Shown piece after piece: positions 54,589 through 64,000 of a stretch of 64,000 bases of DNA (its first letter is position 1; every line of letters starts with the position of its first letter). Both the position numbers and the translations under genes were made by a program. The DNA is from Parastagonospora avenae f. sp. tritici 18332-5 (Eukaryota > Ascomycota > Dothideomycetes > Pleosporales > Phaeosphaeriaceae), in NCBI GenBank assembly GCA_022559985.1, contig JAFJTR010000064.1, forward strand, positions 62,001 through 126,000. Direction: 5' to 3'. The notes beneath the pieces were generated by a model. The model did no database searches and had not been told where the DNA came from. It was given only the letters and a program-made list of their open reading frames with translations.

Positions 54589-55632
54589 ATGCCTTTATCT
54601 TGTCCCGCTGCCTTCGGTTCTGCTAATAAGCATACGTCTACAACGGTAGACTATCCAGTGGAGAAGGTACTGGTCTCCGACGCTCCTTGGACCTCCAGCA
54701 TGTTGCCCGAGGCCCTCCCCCGTTTCTTCGCCGAGTACTGGTCTACAGAGCCGGGCTTTTCAGACGTCACACTGATGCAGATACGCAAGCATTTACCAGA
54801 GGTACAGGAATTGACGCATGCAGAGGGACTTCACTTCTTCACTAACATTCTCAACCACGACCCGGTTGATCCGACTGCAGCTCTCCAATATGGTTTCAAA
54901 CACATTCACACCCTGTTCCAGCCTGGAAATTTCCTTACCTCCCTACCAATGGAGGAGGTGTATGGTCAACTCTTTCCGGCCTTGCGCTTGGCTACAATGT
55001 TCGTTACCAACGAGCGTGCGCTGCAATGGTTTGCTCACATCCTCTTCTCAGAGATCGCACATGGCCCTGATGGTATCAAGATACTTATCCGACCTGTTGG
55101 AGAAATCACGAAAGAGCAGATGGACACTGTGAGAAAGGATCTCGTGGCACTGGCTGATAAACGCAAGGTCACTTGGGGCAGTGGGGGCATGTTCGATGAA
55201 GACTCCCAAGGAGCATTCTCATATGGCCTCTGTTGTCCTACAGTTTCTAGTGTGATAGCTACTATCCACCAAGCTACTTCCGAAAAGCCACTCGATCGAG
55301 AAGGTCGCAAGTTATTGCGTCCTCGCGTTCTTAGGGAGTTCAATCCCATCCCGTTCTTGAACATTGCATGGTTTCACAGAGCCCTGCGACATCGCCACCA
55401 TGGTGCTTCCCGCGCACGTCAAGAAACCCATCAATTCACCCTTGCTCGCATCATCATGCACGAACTCGGCCACGCCTGGGTGTCATTTTGTCATCCAAAG
55501 AATCTGTGCAAACCAGAGCCATTGGCGTTCCCATGCGATGTCATCCCGGAATCTGGCTTCAGCTGGGAGCACTTTATCTTCGGGGCTAGCATTGTCGGAA
55601 CCAGTCTAACAGCAGATGTGCTCAGAGCATAA
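54589..55632 (+). CDS. HELGH-motif metallopeptidase-like protein, cut by TAA
   Basis: Frame of 348 codons, one exon. The motif LARIIMHELGHAW (His-Glu-Leu-Gly-His) is that of zinc peptidases of the HEXXH group. The region before it (YGLCCPTVSSVIATIHQAT; RRHRHHGASRARQ-type basic run; FNPIPFLNIAWF) is not of a family I can name, and no third zinc ligand can be assigned with confidence. No signal peptide at ATG 54589. The frame ends with TAA at 55630-55632 after ADVLRA but remains open for 179 further codons (next entry), so this is probably a truncated product. The plus-strand neighbours do not explain its role. Confidence 0.6.
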   Translation: MPLSCPAAFGSANKHTSTTVDYPVEKVLVSDAPWTSSMLPEALPRFFAEYWSTEPGFSDVTLMQIRKHLPEVQELTHAEGLHFFTNILNHDPVDPTAALQYGFKHIHTLFQPGNFLTSLPMEEVYGQLFPALRLATMFVTNERALQWFAHILFSEIAHGPDGIKILIRPVGEITKEQMDTVRKDLVALADKRKVTWGSGGMFDEDSQGAFSYGLCCPTVSSVIATIHQATSEKPLDREGRKLLRPRVLREFNPIPFLNIAWFHRALRHRHHGASRARQETHQFTLARIIMHELGHAWVSFCHPKNLCKPEPLAFPCDVIPESGFSWEHFIFGASIVGTSLTADVLRA

Positions 55633-56169
55633 TCCTTTGTAAGTCAGTACCGTAAGACACTTCATGACCTCTCTGCATACATCCATCAGAAGTACATAAG
55701 CCAATGGTTTCTGCAATCAACGTGGGACAACTTTGCGCACTTGCACAAGTCGGGCAAGCTATACGCGCCATCCCCCGACCGCCAAACCGATCAGTTCTGC
55801 CTCCGACGATTCTGCAAAACAACTCGGAGGATGGCAACCATTTTCTACATTGACAGCTTTAGGAGATCATCCCAAGCATGCGATCTACCTTCCTGTTCCT
55901 GCTCGAGCAATCCCGGGCGAACCGAGCCCTGGCCATCGGGCCCCGAGGATCTCTTCAGAGCATATATGAAGGTCGTGCAGGACGATTGTGAGACTGCAAA
56001 GGCTATGGGCCTTGATACCAACTCTGATCACAATGGCGCTTATAAGAAACTTTGCCATGGGATGGACAAGGCTGACAATCCGCGTGGACTGCCGATCGAG
56101 TGGCCTGAGCCGGCGGCGCCGCCTTTGCATCAGTTGCCACAGGGCACTGAGAAATGCGTATGCATGTAG
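55633..56169 (+). pseudogene. In-frame continuation of the HELGH gene after TAA
   Basis: The frame of the previous gene continues for 178 codons to TAG at 56167. It begins SFVSQYRKTLHDLSAYIH, with aromatic residues spaced like a folded domain (QKYISQWFLQSTWDNF), and later FYIDSF, DLFRAYMKVVQDD and WPEPAAPPLHQLP. The composition is protein-like rather than random. A change of CAA to TAA at 55630 would explain the break; a 30-43-nt intron could also skip it but would be shorter than any in this window. Confidence 0.45.
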
Positions 56170-56393
56170 TGTGCGATGGGATGCATCAGAGATAGCCACC
56201 GATTGGTACCGCACTACCACGTACACATCGCTCATGGATAAGTTATTCAACCGTGATCAAAAACTGCCTTAGAAAGCTCCTCTGTTGACCCAAACGGCTT
56301 CTTGTCTATAGCGTGGTCATGGCATACTCTTCTTATGATGTAAAATTAACAAGTTTTCAATTACTACACCTTTCACAATCCACCCATGCCCCC

Positions 56394-57977
56394 TCACCCC
56401 TCAAACAACATCATCCTAACCCCCCTCCTCACCCCCACCCCTCCCAATTCCCCTATCCCCGCACACCACGCCAATTGCCTGTCTAACCCCACCTGCGCAA
56501 AGTACTTCCGCAGCACATAGCGCGCGTGACACATGGCTTGCACACCCACTGTCCCCATTTCCAGGCGGAAGCAGAATTCCGCGGACTGGCAGAGGAAGCG
56601 TGCGATGCGGTCAGCTTCTGCGCGGATGTCAGAGTCGCGGCTTGTGGATGTGGCCGCGAGCGCGGCAGAGAGCAGTTGCAGCATGACGGCCGAGCTGAAA
56701 ATAAATAGTATCGCGACGTTCAGCGTCTCGAACTCGAGGGCAAAGGGGAAGAGCGGGGTGCTATGGGCGTCATCTGAGGGGTTGTGGGCTCGCGATGGGG
56801 TGGCCCAGTATGGGGGTGTGGGGGACGTGGTTTTGCAGGTGTGTTGCCATGATGCGATTTTCTGGTAGGCGGATAGTAATGCGGGGATATGGTCTGCAGG
56901 TGAGCTGGCTGCGTCGTTTGGCTTTGCTAATAGGTGTGGCACGTCGATTACGATGTCCATTAGTGTTTCGAGGGATTTGAGGTTATGGTCTGTTGGGACG
57001 AGGAGGCGCAATGTGGTTGGGTTGAGGATGAGTTTTTGGCCTTTTACTAAAGCGATGATTACCTAGACAGGTACGGTCAGTTGTGTCGTGTATAGTAGAT
57101 GGGAAGCGTACACAGATGAGGCGTAACCGCGAGCATAGCCTTCGCCATAGTTGGGATCGATCATTGATGTCTGCACGCTGTCGCAGAAGCTCGGATATGC
57201 CCTGAGCATGAGCATGCCAACTCTCACGGCTCTGGAGTATGAAAAGCTAGGATGTTCAGCATGATTAGTGCATGTTGGACGTATTGCTTACCTCGCAAGT
57301 CGACAGGACGACTATTGCTGCTAAATTGTCGTCTCTTCCTTCCACATCAGATTCTCCCAGACGTTCGATCAGCTTCTGGACAGCTTCACTGTACAGACTC
57401 TGTGCACGCTCTTCAGAAATGCTCCATGGCTCTGCGACATAGATTTGAATCGCGCAGAACGCCAGCAATGCTTGATCCAAAAAATTGCTTTTGGGGACTA
57501 AGTGGCAGACGGCGTGGACCCATGAGTAGCACGAAGTGGCTGTGATGTCACATTCGTCCGAAGATCGCGTACGTGGCAGGTACAGTTCTCGAAGTATGTC
57601 CCAAGCGCGCAGGCGAAATGTTCCAGGGAAATGAGCTTGAGGGGCTGATATGCTCGCCTGGAGTTGTCTAAAGGTCTGTAACAATCTCGAAGAATGGTTG
57701 ATAGAGATTTGAAGTCTGAGCGATCTCGCTTCTGCTATTGCTGCTGGTGCTGTAGTGGTGAATTCTGACAATGTGCGATTGACAAAGATGGAAGCTCTGT
57801 CGTAGCCTGAACAAACCCGGCCAGCCTTTCTGCACCTCAAGCAAGTAGGTTTCTGAAAATCGCACTGTATTACTGCATCAGAGAAGGTGTAGACAGGGTC
57901 TGTTATCGTACACTAACCTTAACTCTGCGTCGCTTGCAGTCATGACACGCTCGAGACTTCCCTGCGACACCAACCAT
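56394..57977 (-). CDS. Zn2Cys6 transcription factor
   Basis: A 478-residue nuclear regulator. Exons 57977-57918 (60 nt), 57864-57292, 57246-57112, 57062-56394 (TGA), all phase 0, with donors GTTAGT, GTAAGC, GTACGC. Intron 1 splits the zinc cluster after the third Cys's lysine, the classic position in this family: Cys11-X2-Cys14-X6-Cys21 | X6-Cys28-X2-Cys31-X6-Cys38. No ORF shows the whole cluster. The rest is a fungal-specific regulatory domain (LLAFCAIQIYVAEPW; VVLSTCELFILQSRESW; MCHARYVLRKYFAQVG). Divergent from a monocarboxylate-type transporter gene 780 bp away, a usual layout for a pathway regulator and its transporter. Confidence 0.9.
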
Positions 57978-58756
57978 TGTGAAGTTGTTTGGTATTCATT
58001 TGTCGTATTTCGAAGAATATTACCGAATGAAGCGAGAAGCCCGAATGATACATGCTGTGCAAGTGGAACAATGAAGCGACCGGGTCAGACGGAGATGATT
58101 GATGAGCTAGTGAATCGACACTAGGCCAAATAAGTATCAATTTTCGAGCTGCTGTCGCAAGGGTCTTCGACTCATCATCTTCGCCTTGCACAACAAGGAT
58201 GTCGTCCGCCTATGAAATGTCCCAGGTAGTTGTGCTATGATCTCATCATCTTCTGTCATCATTTACTACATTTCTGCTGCGTCTTTCCAACCTGGCGATA
58301 CTGACAGAGTTGCGCTGTACCTCATTAAAGTTTGCGAAAGTGCTGCGTTGTTCCTACGCGACAGAACACTCGTAGATACGTCACTCTACGAAAATACTTT
58401 CGATAACGTACCGTGAAGCTATACACCGCATGTTCAATGTCATAGCGAAATAGTTTTCATTTGTAGACACCCTCACGCTCTTGTATTCATGGTAGTCTAC
58501 AAGGCGTAAAGATAATGACTGAGCATTCTGTCAGCTACGCAAACACGCCGCATCTTAGCTCTTCACGGTTACTCCCGATCGGGAACCATTTTTCGAGCGA
58601 GCACATCTGTTGATGACAAACACTCTTCAGGTCAATGCGCAAATGTAAGGAAGTCGCGAATAAATACTCCCAGACTTCATAAAGAAAGAACGCCTCGACA
58701 ACACCAAATCTCCTACTGAAGCTCGTCACTCCAGCAGCGCATGCCTCACCGCCGCC
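57978..58756. promoter_or_regulatory. Divergent promoter of Zn2Cys6 gene and MFS transporter
   Basis: A 779-bp region. It carries a perfect 12-bp palindrome at 58573-58584 near the transporter. AATAAATA near 58660 (in CGAATAAATACTCCC) may serve as TATA element for the transporter. Confidence 0.4.
58573..58584. promoter_or_regulatory. Palindrome TCCCGATCGGGA, candidate Zn2Cys6 site
   Basis: A perfect 12-bp palindrome containing CCG-AT-CGG, an everted pair of CGG triplets such as Zn2Cys6 dimers bind. It lies 173 bp upstream of the transporter ATG. Binding is inference. Confidence 0.4.
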
Positions 58757-60326
58757 ATGTCGCAACTTCACGACGAATCGTTACAATCTTCACGTCCATC
58801 ATCGCCAAAGGCTGAACCGATAAACACCGATTCTGAGAAGGCTGAGCCTCAAGCAAACCTCGCGGTACCCGCTCCAAGCCCAGCGCCCGATGGCGGCCTG
58901 CAAGCATGGCTCGTCGTTCTCGGAGGCTTTTGCACCGTATTTGCAAGTTTCGGATGGATAAACTGTGAGTACGATCCTGCAGCCTGGAGGCCCTCATTTA
59001 TAAACACACCGACAACTAACACGCTGTCAGGCATTGGTATCTTCCAGAACTACTACCAGAGCGATCAGCTTGCGTCTTACTCGCCGAGTACTGTTGCGTG
59101 GATCCCGTCTACGGAAACGTTTATTATGTTTTTTTGCGTATGTTTTGTTTGTCGTGCTGGAGGAATACATAGTAGCTGACAAGAACGTTTCAGGGCCCGA
59201 TTACTGGCATTCTAGGAGATACATACGGTCCACGCTTTCCTATCCTGTGAGTGTATCCCAGTTTACAAATTGTATGAGGCATACACTGACCTCGTACGCC
59301 AATGTCTAGGCTTGGTTCCTTCCTCCACGTCTTTGGCCTCATGATGACGTCCATATCACACGAGTACTACCAGATATTCCTTGCACAAAGCGTTGTAAGT
59401 GCTGCAGGCTGCAGCTTCTTGTTCTTCCCCACACTGGCAGCTATCGGACAGTATTTCTCCAAGCACCGCGCCCTGGCTCTCGGCATCGCCGTCTCCGGCT
59501 CCTCCATCGGCGGTGTAATCCTGCCTATCATGGTCGACCGTCTGATTCCAAGAGTGGGCTTTGGATGGGCTATGCGCAGCCTTGCCTTTTTGATACTGGG
59601 ACTTCTTGTCATTGGAAATCTTCTAATTAAGGCTCGTCTCCCGCCTCCAAAGAAGCACTTTCACTTTGTCGACTTCGTCACGCCATTGACAGAAGTACCA
59701 TTTGCACTGCTCACCGCGAGTAGCTTCTTCATTTACCTGGGCGGCTTCCTGCCTTTCACTTTCGTCATTCTGCAAGCGAGGAAAGAGGGGATGAGCACGG
59801 CATTGGCAGGATATCTCGTCTCGATATTAAATGGCGCTTCGTACGTTTTTCATCCACCGTGTAGCTTCAGGATAACGCATCATTAACAGAAAACAGTACA
59901 TTCGGCCGTATCATCCCTGCCTACTTTGGCGACCGATATGGCGTCTTCAACGTCATGATCCTTAACACCTTCTTCTGTGGCGTCTTTGTCCTAGCTGTCT
60001 GGCTTCCATCGCACTCCAACGCCCCAGTCATCGTATTCAGCATACTATACGGGTTCGTCTCAGGCTGCACGTTCTCCATCATTCCAGCCATGGTCGCGAG
60101 CATATCTGACATTCGCAAACTCGGAGCAAGAGTTGGGTGCCTGTATGCCGTGTCCGCCTTAGGCGCGCTGATTGGAAGTCCGATTGCTGGAGTCATCATC
60201 AACAGGCAGAACGGAGGATATCAAGGCTTGATAATTTTCTCTGGAATCGGGCTTTTGGTAGGCACAGCGCTTGCTGTGGCATCAAGGCAGGCGTTGATCG
60301 GAAGGAAGCTGGTCGCTAAAGTCTGA
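58757..60326 (+). CDS. Monocarboxylate-type MFS transporter
   Basis: Twelve-span transporter of the fungal MCT (SLC16-like) group, 442 residues. Exons 58757-58964, 59031-59137, 59194-59246 (53 nt), 59310-59840, 59897-60326 (TGA); phases agree, donors GTGAGT, GTATGT, GTGAGT, GTACGT. The signature DGGLQAWLVVLGGF starts TM1. GIFQNYYQSDQL lies after intron 1, and GILGDTYGPRFPILLGSFLHVFGLMM is rebuilt from exons 3 and 4. SKHRALALGIAVSGSSIGGV and RVGFGWAMRS mark the middle. TFGRIIPAYFGDRYGVFN follows intron 4. Substrates of fungal MCT-like proteins include carboxylates, riboflavin and unknown metabolites. Paired with the divergent Zn2Cys6 gene. Confidence 0.9.
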
Positions 60327-60751
60327 GTCGAGAACTCACGAATCAGACGAATGCTCCTGAAAGCGATCCGCTAGACAAGTTCTTCTCATTTCATCGCTTT
60401 GGAAGGACATAGCGGGTATTGGTGTTTGCAGCTGATGACGTGATAGCGCATCCCTGCCGACTTACCGATTGTCGCATAAGCGATTACCGTGACGCAGTTG
60501 CACCTGTGGGTGCCTAGAGCTGAGTCCCTTCTGGAGTCTCGAATCGAAATACTAGCGCTATCACTCGTTGTGATCTATTATCAAATTCATCCATTCTTCG
60601 CAGCGCGTCATATACGATGTCACCACAAAAGAGACGTTCCGATTCTGATGCAAGCACATCAAGCAGTGAAGAAGCTTCAAGTTGCGGGTTCTACGGTAGT
60701 ATTGATCCAGGATGGAGAAGGGGAAACGAATGACCGTGTTGTAGGATCTGT
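60327..60751. other. Intergenic, nothing clear
   Basis: A 90-codon frame (60489-60761) overlaps the start of the HET gene in another phase and is not supported. An upstream exon of the HET gene could lie here. Confidence 0.45.
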
Positions 60752-62697
60752 ATGGATCTGAATCCGCGTTTGCATTGGGCGACCGATCTGGACACACTGT
60801 TGTGGTCGTCAAGTACTTGTCCAGCTTGTAAGTTGCTGTACATTGCACTCAGGCCATACAAACTACGCTCAAACGCTGGTGCCATCCCAATCGCCCTTGA
60901 GCTAGTTAACGGAAAGCTGCAAATGGGCTTCTACGTGTCGGAAGTGGGTTCACAGGATGGCCAAGGTTCTTCACCCCCTTCTAGGCAGGGTAGCGGAGGA
61001 ACGCCCGCAGTTCCTGTCAAGCACCGTGTTCTAAGTGTATTTGTCAAGGCTAGTACGTTACGCATGCGCTTTCGATTATGAGTGAATCATTGACAATCGG
61101 TGCAGACACACGTGGTCCCTGGCCAACAATTCCACCCATGTTTGCAAAATTTGGCAATGAAGACCCCGCGGTTGCGGAGAAATTGATAAGGGACTGGCTT
61201 CACAAATGCGACGAGTTGCATACCGCATGTGCAAGCACCACTTCGCCGTTTCTGCCAACACGTGTACTGGATGTTCAAGATCCCACATACATCCGCTTGT
61301 GCGTATCAGGTGAAGATAAGCAACATGGTCAATATGCATGTTTGAGTCACTGCTGGGGCGGCGGCGTACCCATTTGTACGATGCGCAGTACACTCCAAAG
61401 CTATCAAGACAATGGTATTCTGTGGAGCAATCTTCCGCTCAGCTTCCAACACGCGGTGGACATGACACGACGACTTGGATTAAGATACTTGTGGATTGAC
61501 AGCCTCTGTATAGTGCAAGACGACATAGAAGACTGGCGAACTGACGGCAGTAAGATGAGCGATACCTACTCCAAGGCATACATTACGTTTGCGGCTACCA
61601 GCGCGGGACAAAGCACCGAAGGCTTTTACCGAGATAGGTCTTTGCATCGAAACGAGCACTATCGGACACACAACTTGAGCAATACAAAGAACGATGGACA
61701 TCCATACAACATTATTGTTTGCGAGGGGCTGCCACGAGCAGACAGCAGTTTTCTTGAAGGAAAACTTCCGTTATTGAACCGCGCGTGGGCGTTTCAAGAA
61801 CGCCTACTGTCCCGCCGCGTCGTACATTTCGCAGACGATGTGCTTTACTGGGAATGTCAGATTGTGTTGGCTTGTGAGACGAACGATCGTATTGGCCAAG
61901 GTTTCACGGTAGACGCGTTGATGAAACTGGCCAAGAGCAAGGATCAGCCTGAGTTTCCGCAAGACGATCGTATCCCGCCCGAAACTCGACTTGACGTGGT
62001 CAAAAAGTGGCACACCATAATCGAACACTACAGTCGCTGTAAACTTACATATCATAATGATAGACTACCCGCTTTGCAGGGCGTGGCTAGGCGTGTGCAA
62101 GCGGAGCGGTGCTGCAAATATTATGCCGGACTTTGGGAAGACAGCCTAACCATCGACCTACTTTGGATGACTCTGTCTCCCAGCGCGCATCAATCTGATT
62201 CATCGCACACCTATCAGGCACCAAGCTGGTCCTGGGCATCGATATCAAGCGAAGCCAGGTGGATACACAACCTTGATCGCTATCGAACTGATGCGGTCAT
62301 TCTTACGGCGAAGACAACACCTGCTGGTAGCGACCCTTTAGGCGCAGTGATCGCAGGATCAATCAGACTGAGAGCTCGATCTGTGTCTGGCATTGTCGAG
62401 TACAATGAATGTCTTCATAGCAACCTATTGGTAACTAGCAGGACCGGTCTTCTGGACATGGCTTGGTACGAGGACCGCATAAGTCGCAGTGGCAGGGACT
62501 TGGATGTTGTATTAATCCTCATGGGAGACAATGACAATTGCGCAACCTATCTTGTGTTAGTAGAGTTTAAGCGTGGAATATATCGTAGACTGGGTGTCAG
62601 TGAACACCGGTACGATAGTTTCATGGCTGAGAAAGTGCCAAATCCGGCATTCGAGCAGATGGTACCCTGCAAATATCAGGAATTTCATATCGTATGA
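60752..62697 (+). CDS. HET-domain (heterokaryon incompatibility) protein
   Basis: Protein of 630 residues of the HET family, which takes part in non-self recognition between hyphae. Exons 60752-61052 and 61106-62697 (TGA); the 53-nt intron (GTACGT...GTGCAG) joins SVFVKA to TRGPWPTIPP in frame. The N-terminal part has CPACKLL, a cysteine pair common in these proteins, and WLHKCDELHTAC. The HET domain itself runs from about residue 172: YACLSHCWGG, LSFQHAVDMTRRLGLRYLWIDSLCI (in pieces), DWRTDGSKMSDTYSKAYITFAAT, and LNRAWAFQERLLSRRVVHF. The C-terminal region is unique and contains no NACHT, WD or ankyrin repeats. Start less certain than the rest. An accessory gene type that varies between strains. 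Confidence 0.88.
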
Positions 62698-64000
62698 ACA
62701 CATGCTACTATATTGTGCTCTTTGAGTCAGCAGAACTTGTGTGAAATTGGAGTGTATAACCAAGTAGGCATGATTAAGGCGATTTGGCTCTCATGAAGTT
62801 TTAAAGGCTGTCGCATACACTTTGCCCCTTATCTCCGCTGCATCAACACGTCCAGCAAGCAAACACCTCTCGAAGCACCACACCGCATCTCTCCCCACCA
62901 TCAAACCTTATCCCTCAGATCTCCATCCACGTGGCCCTTCCTTCAGCCGAACATGCCCGCCTGCAACCCGCCCGCATCACTCTAGCTTACCCACTCGACG
63001 GAACTTGCCAAGGTCCTTCCCAAAAAGTCTAGAAAAGCGTAAGTAGCGTAAGTCGCGTAGGTAGGGTAGATGGCTTTTGTGGTAACGTACACGCAATCGA
63101 GGCAAGCGGTGAGCTTTACTTTTGCGGCTACGAGAGCGAAGCGGTAGCGTGGGGATCGACGCACTGGTTCGGGTTCGCATCATGGTGATCGGCGTGCGGA
63201 TTGGAGGCCAGTATGTTGGGCCGAGACATGTCGTATCGGAGGTTTTGTGGGGAAGACACGATGTGTGGAGGAAGGGATTGTAGGAAAAGCAAATGTGTGT
63301 TGAGAAGTACGCGAGGAGAAGAATATCGCGACGAATTTCGATACGAGGAAGAATAGATCAGCTTACACAATTGGTTTGTGCATGCCAGATTTCACATGCT
63401 CCCGAATGCGAGGCGATGACAGCTGCTGAGAAATTCCCAGTACCATGCTCGTGGGTTTGGTGTTGCGCCATCTCAAGCCACATTTGCTCGCAACAGCATT
63501 CCAGAACCACGGTCGAGAGATGCTCGCCGAATGCATTTGGTCACGTAGGATCATAGATTGCGGCCTACTGCGGCTAATACTATTCGAATGCTGCTTTTTC
63601 GCCATGGCATCGCGGATCGCTGTGCTTCCGGAACGTAAATGAACGCTCAGGTGGACTTGATGTTGGGGGATTGCGTGTATAGTGAGAAGAAGGAAACAGA
63701 GGAGAGGCCTTGGCAGGAAGTGTTCCACATGCGATGCTTACCGCAGGGAGCGATTCGAAGCGGATTGATAGCTCTGGTATCTTGACATATACCTAGACGC
63801 AAGACTGCCAACGGCTTCACGGCCAAGGTGGATGGAAATCCTGTACCTGAGATGTGTCGGAGACGTACAAGCGATGCTTGCGAAGATTCAAAAGATGCAA
63901 TGTCAAGAACTACAAGCTGTCCGACCAACATAATAGTCTCGGTAAAGGTACTCATTGTGTACTTTCTCGGCTCGGACACTGGCCAGACGAAGATGCGTGG
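62698..64000. other. Right-end stretch without a confident gene
   Basis: Only frames below 122 codons are present. The one at 63647-63979 (minus) starts MSEPRKYTMSTFTETIMLVG but shows no family and no splice-consistent extension. A short GCGTAAGTA-like tandem run lies at 63037-63070. No transposon end or RNA gene recognised. Confidence 0.5.
63037..63070. repeat. Short GCGTAAGTA-like tandem run
   Basis: GCGTAAGTA, GCGTAAGTC, GCGTAGGTA and GGGTAGA follow each other, a 9-10-base unit in about 3.5 degenerate copies. Confidence 0.5.

Noticed and set aside
63647..63979. 110-codon minus-strand frame near the right end
   Set aside because: No recognisable domain, and no adjoining exon gives a longer protein.
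1..64000. CRISPR arrays, bacterial operons, rRNA genes
   Set aside because: The window is eukaryotic: spliced genes throughout, no spaced identical repeats, no rRNA-like sequence seen.

Overview
The window reads as nuclear DNA of a filamentous ascomycete. Genes carry short GT-AG introns (mostly 43-150 nt) with GTAAGT or GTATGT-like donors. They encode fungus-specific families: Zn2Cys6 and bZIP regulators, a HET-domain protein, Clr2, UNC93-like and DHA2 transporters. A Dothideomycete of the Pleosporales type is the best guess, but that is inference from gene content. All exon joins below were worked out by hand; for every multi-exon gene except the DHA2 transporter the summed exon lengths divide by three.

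Left accessory block (1-11.9 kb). It opens with about 2.6 kb lacking a confident gene, with a degenerate ~292-bp duplication and two TATA-like promoters. Next come an UNC93-like transporter, a 14-TM DHA2 drug/H+ antiporter gene with a one-base frameshift, a divergent Zn2Cys6 regulator, a LYS9-type saccharopine reductase gene with one in-frame TAG, and a small cysteine-free secreted protein. The promoter shared by the antiporter and the regulator holds three copies of TTCRACCGCCGG, a candidate operator.

First core block (12.7-26.6 kb): the silencing factor Clr2, head to head with a SNF2/PHD chromatin-remodelling ATPase; RNase H2 subunit C; a cyclopropane-fatty-acid-synthase-like methyltransferase; an unrecognised small protein; and a four-exon histidine phosphatase. 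A gene-poor 3.4-kb stretch follows (26.6-30.0 kb), then a FAR-17a/AIG1-like membrane protein and a three-exon bZIP factor.

The 33.3-38.6 kb segment is the most unusual part. It is one nearly continuous coding stretch of 5.3 kb built from four diverged Ulp1/C48-type cysteine-protease-like modules with acidic linkers. Stops and frameshifts break it, and intact catalytic residues are spread unevenly over the modules.

Second core block (38.9-54.2 kb): a mitochondrial thioredoxin-like protein, a polytopic membrane protein, ESF1 (18S rRNA processing), a 55-residue three-exon protein, a nucleotidyltransferase-fold-like protein with a disordered tail, a tRNA-like relic, the EF-hand external NADH dehydrogenase, MDV1 (mitochondrial fission), and chorismate mutase ARO7.

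Right accessory block (54.5-64 kb): a protein with an HELGH zinc-peptidase motif whose frame is cut by TAA, a second Zn2Cys6 regulator divergent from a monocarboxylate-type transporter, and a HET-domain protein. The last 1.3 kb holds no confident gene. The accessory genes carry in-frame TAA, TAG or TGA codons of the kind that C-to-T changes in CAA, CAG or CGA would make; the core genes carry none.
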